NCBI RefSeq assembly: GCF_002994615.1
Contig: NZ_PVNK01000275.1
Location: 1-33,961, forward strand
Reading direction: 5' to 3'
Source of the DNA: Enhygromyxa salina
GTDB lineage: Bacteria > Myxococcota_A > Polyangia > Nannocystales > Nannocystaceae
DNA length: 33,961 bases
Positions 33,298 to 33,961 of the stretch are shown here, in pieces. Made by a program: the position numbers and the translations under genes. Within the stretch, counting starts at the first letter, position 1; the number at the start of each line of letters is the position of its first letter. The notes beneath the pieces were generated by a model. That model saw nothing but the letters and a program-made list of their open reading frames with translations. It ran no database searches and was not told where the DNA came from.

Positions 33298-33961
33298 CCC
33301 CCGCGGCCGTCAGCAACTTTGCCACGCACGGCCGCTGCGCGGTCGCTCGCTCGCTCCGCTCCCTCCCTCGGTGGGCTGGTATGAGCTATCCATGACCCCC
33401 GCGGCCGTCAGCAACTTTGCCACGCACGGCCGCTGCGCGGCCGGTCGCTCGCTCGCTCCGCTCCCTCCCTCGGTGGGCTGGTATGAGCTACGCAATCGCC
33501 TGCGTGGCCCCCTAAAGGGGGCTATCCATGACCCGCGCCCAGACCCCGTCGACCCGATCGGGCCCGAGCCGCGATGCTATTCATGACCCCCGCGGCCGTC
33601 AGCAACTTTGCCACGCACGGCCGCTGCGCGGCCGGTCGCTCGCTCGCTCCGCTCCCTCCCTCGGTGGGCTGCTATGAGCTACGCAATCGCCTGCGTGGCC
33701 CCCTAAAGGGGGCTATCCATGACCCGCGCCCAGACCCCGTCGACCCGATCGGGCCCGAGCCGCGGTGCTATTCATGACCCCCGCGGCCGTCAGCAACTTT
33801 GCCACGCACGGCCGCTGCGCGGCCGGTCGGTCGCTCGCTCCGCTCCCTCCCTCGGTGGGCTGGTATGAGCTACGCAATCGCCTGCGTGGCCCCCTAAAGG
33901 GGGCTATCCATGACCCGCGCCCAGACCCCGTCGACCCGATCGGGCCCGAGCCGCGATGCTA
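33251..33961 (+). repeat. 191-bp tandem repeat array with ATGA-linked short ORFs
   Basis: The sequence CATGACCCCCGCGGCC recurs at 33293, 33391, 33582 and 33773: a short first unit (98 bp) and then a 191-bp period to the window end. Bases 33251-33297, the end of the radical SAM gene, already match the end of a unit. Each full unit can encode 64 aa (33392-33586, 33583-33777, 33774 to beyond the window), starting MTPAAVSNFATHGRC and ending DPVDPIGPEPRCYS; each stop overlaps the next ATG. The first unit lacks 4 bp and an internal block, giving 33 aa (33294-33395). Units contain a GCCCCC-TAAA-GGGGGC hairpin (33507-33522, +191, +382). Unit differences are few: one Trp to Cys and two synonymous changes. 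Coding status is unproven; codon third positions are less GC-rich than in neighbouring genes. Confidence 0.85.

Noticed and set aside
33293..33961. CRISPR array
   Set aside because: The repeat is 191 bp with no unique spacers between units and no cas genes nearby.

Overview
The window is about 34 kb of high-GC bacterial DNA that most likely comes from a myxobacterium of the Nannocystaceae group (Myxococcota). This is inferred from long Gly-Asp linkers before a Cys + hydrophobic + Arg-rich C-terminal anchor, a CGNG..GEECD (DUF4215-like) lipoprotein, many secreted lipoproteins, and dense, overlapping genes in GC-rich codons. No rRNA, tRNA, transposase, integrase or CRISPR array was recognised by eye.

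Layout. (1) 1-7219 is a repeat-rich surface-lipoprotein region. The left edge is the 3' part of a lipoprotein gene whose second, full copy lies at 6034-7185; the shared 734 bp differ at four synonymous sites within the coding part. The left copy ends inside a truncated DUF4215-type lipoprotein gene. Between the copies lie three tandem paralogues (1.28-1.30 kb period) of a predicted HELAH zinc metallopeptidase and a membrane protein coupled to the third. (2) 7223-18072 holds a 2187-aa DUF1998-type SF2 helicase with a nuclease-like C-terminal region (DruE-like), a RelE/ParE-like domain fused to a UvrD-type SF1 helicase, a 67-aa secreted DUF1684-tail protein and a family-5 solute-binding protein, all on + with overlaps or short gaps. 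The first two genes are the best candidate for an undescribed nucleic-acid defence system. (3) 18112-23894 has a secreted Gly-Asp-linker protein and a divergent cluster: DUF2271-like lipoprotein, CxxCH protein fused to a DUF4266 tail, and a Cys-x4-Cys-His lipoprotein on -, with DUF3570 and a TlpA-like thioredoxin on +. This resembles a conserved envelope redox locus of unknown function. (4) 23984-31756 on - is a fully overlapping copper/silver efflux operon: CusC-like outer-membrane factor, CusB-like adaptor, CusA-like RND pump and a cupredoxin-like lipoprotein. (5) 31936-33297 is a radical SAM enzyme followed directly by a 191-bp tandem repeat array that runs off the window; each unit can encode a short ORF joined to the next by ATGA, ending in a peptide much like the enzyme's own C-terminus.

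How the parts work together: copper export (region 4) and the envelope redox cluster (region 3) both act outside the cytoplasm and meet at a convergent terminator-like hairpin. The helicase pair acts on nucleic acids and begins just past the end of a duplicated block, which suggests an accessory insertion or rearrangement point. Assignments rest on reading motifs by eye; no searches were run.
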